In this document: one piece after another, positions 62,422 to 64,000 of the stretch | How positions within the stretch are numbered: position 1 is the stretch's first letter | Layout: each line of letters opens with the position of its first letter | Position numbers and translations under genes: made by a program | Source: Sulfitobacter sp. DSM 110093 | GTDB lineage: Bacteria > Pseudomonadota > Alphaproteobacteria > Rhodobacterales > Rhodobacteraceae | DNA length: 64,000 nt | NCBI RefSeq assembly: GCF_022788715.1 | Contig: NZ_CP085167.1 | Span: 3,345,501-3,409,500, forward strand | Direction of reading: 5' to 3' | Notes under the pieces: model-generated | The model's database searches: none | Told to the model about the DNA's origin: nothing | Seen by the model: only the letters and a program-made list of their open reading frames with translations

Positions 62422-63236
62422 CGCGCGCGCACCAATCGAGGGTCGGTAATATCGCGCAAGCCATCACCTAATAGGCCGAACCCCAGCACCGCCACGACGA
62501 TGCAAAGCCCCGGATAGATCGCCAATTGCGGGGCTAGGTACATCAGCGTCTGCGCCTCCGACAACATGCGCCCCCAGCTCGATGCAGGCGGCTGCGCCCC
62601 AAGGCCAAGATAGCTCAGCGCCGCTTCGGCCAAGATCGCCACGGCAAATTCAATCGTCGCCTGCACGATGATCGCGGCGGCGATGTTCGGCAGGATGTGA
62701 TCGCGGCTGATCGCGAAGCGCCCCCGCCCCGCCGCGCGTGCAGCGGCAACATAGTCTCGGGTCCATATCTGATTAGCCGAGGCGCGTGTCACGCGGGCGA
62801 AGATCGGGATGTTGATAAAGGAGATCGCCAGCACTGCATTGGTCAGCGACGGGCCAAAGACCGCCGCCAACATGATCGCAAACAAGAGCGCTGGAAAGGC
62901 AAAGCCCAGATCGGCCAAACGCATCACCGCATCCTCGACCCAGCCGCCCAGCGCCGACGCCAAAAGGCCCAGCGCCACACCAATGCTGCCGCCCAGCAGC
63001 ACCGCCACCAAGGCCACGGTCATCGAATTGCGTGCCGCCGCCATAAGCTGCGCCACGACATCGCGGCCCAGTTGATCGGTGCCCAGCCAATGCTCTGCCG
63101 AAGGCGGCGCGAATTTGGTCGAGATCGACATGGTCTGCGGGTCATGCGGGGTCCAGATCAACGACAGGGCCGCAACCCCGACCACTAAGCTGACCAGAAC
63201 CGCACCCAGCAAGAAGTTCGCCGGAAGCCGCCTCAT
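62418..63236 (-). CDS. Oligopeptide-type ABC transporter permease (DppC-like), second system
   Basis: 272 residues. One N-terminal helix (about 9-29), HWLGTDQLGRDVVAQLMA near 47, and the permease loop (AARAAGRGRFAISRDHILPN near 155-175) identify a DppC-type subunit. It overlaps the dppB-like gene by ATGA and the ATPase gene in the same way. Confidence 0.92.
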   Translation of the reverse strand: MRRLPANFLLGAVLVSLVVGVAALSLIWTPHDPQTMSISTKFAPPSAEHWLGTDQLGRDVVAQLMAAARNSMTVALVAVLLGGSIGVALGLLASALGGWVEDAVMRLADLGFAFPALLFAIMLAAVFGPSLTNAVLAISFINIPIFARVTRASANQIWTRDYVAAARAAGRGRFAISRDHILPNIAAAIIVQATIEFAVAILAEAALSYLGLGAQPPASSWGRMLSEAQTLMYLAPQLAIYPGLCIVVAVLGFGLLGDGLRDITDPRLVRAR

Positions 63237-64000
63237 GCCCGCGCCTTCAGCCGCGGGTCGATCACGACGTATAGCAGATCGACCACGAAATTCGCCGTTA
63301 CTACGATGGCGGCAAAAAGCATCACCAGCGCTTGGACAGTTGGCAGGTCCCGGTTCGCGATGGATTGAAAGATCAGCCGCCCAAGACCGGGCAAGTAAAA
63401 GACGTTTTCAATCACGATCGTCCCGGTCACGAGTGCCGCAAATTGCATGCCGACAATGGTGACGATCGGCACCAGCGCATTGGGCAGAACATGCCGCCAC
63501 AATACCCGCCGCCGTGACAGCCCGCTCGCCCGCGCGGTGCGCACGAAATCCTGCCGCATTATCTCCAAAGCCGAAGACCGCGTGACCCGCGCCAGCACTG
63601 CCGATTGCACCAGCGCCAATGCGACCGTGGGCAGGATCAAAGACCGGATCGCCGCGATGGGATCAGACCAGCCCGCAAACCCGCCGGGCGGCAGCCAACG
63701 CAGCTTGACGGCAAAAAGCATGACCAACAGGATCGACAGCCAAAATGCGGGGACCGCGATGCCCAATTGGCTGAGGAACATCACCCCCCAATCGCCCGGC
63801 CGCCGATGCTGCGCGGCGGCGGTGATGCCAAGGCTTAGTGCCAGAACCAGTGTCACCAACATCCCTGCCACAGCAAGCGAGATGGTCATCGGTAGCCGCT
63901 CTGCGATCAACTCAGACACGGGCACGCGGAAGGAATGGCTAAGGCCGAAATCCCCCCAAAGCGCATTCCACACCCACGACAGATAGCGCGTCATCAGCGG
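63233..64000 (-). CDS. Oligopeptide-type ABC transporter permease (DppB-like), N-terminus beyond the right edge
   Basis: The reading frame continues past base 64000, so the first part is missing; the visible 255 residues cover the family's C-terminal three quarters. WNALWGDFGLSHSFRVPVSELIAERLP and the loop FVRTARASGLSRRRVLWRHVLPNA near the middle match DppB. A start at 63994 is possible only if the protein lacked its first helix, which is unlikely. The binding protein of this system is presumably further upstream, outside the window. Confidence 0.9.
   Translation of the reverse strand, partial: PLMTRYLSWVWNALWGDFGLSHSFRVPVSELIAERLPMTISLAVAGMLVTLVLALSLGITAAAQHRRPGDWGVMFLSQLGIAVPAFWLSILLVMLFAVKLRWLPPGGFAGWSDPIAAIRSLILPTVALALVQSAVLARVTRSSALEIMRQDFVRTARASGLSRRRVLWRHVLPNALVPIVTIVGMQFAALVTGTIVIENVFYLPGLGRLIFQSIANRDLPTVQALVMLFAAIVVTANFVVDLLYVVIDPRLKARA

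Noticed and set aside
1..64000. Mobile element, prophage, CRISPR array, rRNA or tRNA gene
   Set aside because: I looked for transposase, integrase and phage motifs, spaced direct repeats, and cloverleaf or rRNA signatures and saw none. This is a reading by eye; a covariance-model scan would be needed to exclude a tRNA or small RNA fully.

Overview
The window reads as a chromosomal segment of a marine alphaproteobacterium of the Roseobacter group (Rhodobacteraceae, plausibly Sulfitobacter/Ruegeria-like). The grounds are uniformly high GC, dense operons with 4-base ATGA/GTGA stop-start overlaps, an oxygen-dependent cobalamin pathway, and an ectoine-degradation locus whose content and regulator match the one known from Ruegeria pomeroyi. 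I see no transposase, integrase, phage gene, CRISPR array, rRNA or tRNA. The segment looks like stable chromosome, not an island.

Region 1 (1-11021) is a cobalamin and cobalt cluster on the minus strand. A cobalamin riboswitch precedes the cobalt transporter genes cbtB and cbtA. Then come a His-rich membrane protein, a DUF1636 protein, cobW, cobN, cobG, cobH, cobI, cobJ and a partial cobL. cobK lies on the plus strand between cobJ and cobL. A LOV-domain histidine kinase diverges from the riboswitch (11022-12032).

Region 2 (12036-22631) holds NAD salvage (pncB, pncA), the tRNA hydroxylase trhO and a putrescine uptake and catabolism locus. The latter has potF-G-H-I-puuB on minus and, divergently, a GntR regulator plus a class III aminotransferase on plus. 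Two near-identical palindromes flank the regulator gene.

Region 3 (22664-33389) is mostly housekeeping: lytic transglycosylase, RNase R, a DUF2064 glycosyltransferase-like protein, dapE, dapD, a small hypothetical protein, a GlsB-type membrane protein, a LOG-family protein, a nitronate monooxygenase and a GMC oxidoreductase.

Region 4 (33670-40468) is a signalling block: a CHASE-PAS hybrid kinase, a PAS kinase, a stand-alone receiver, an Hpt protein and a receiver joined to a degenerate GGDEF-like domain. No DNA-binding output is present.

Region 5 (40755-52367) is the ectoine locus. Transaminase, semialdehyde dehydrogenase and AsnC-type regulator genes (doeD, doeC, doeX; also called atf, ssd, asnC) lie divergent from enuR-uehABC-usp-eutA-eutD-eutE. 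eutB and eutC, expected beside eutA, are absent here.

Region 6 (52383-64000) carries two oligopeptide-type ABC transporters on minus. The first has a solute-binding protein, an M24 peptidase, two permeases and two ATPases, and lies behind an XRE-cupin regulator. The second has two permeases and two ATPases, is coupled to a metallophosphoesterase, and runs off the right edge.
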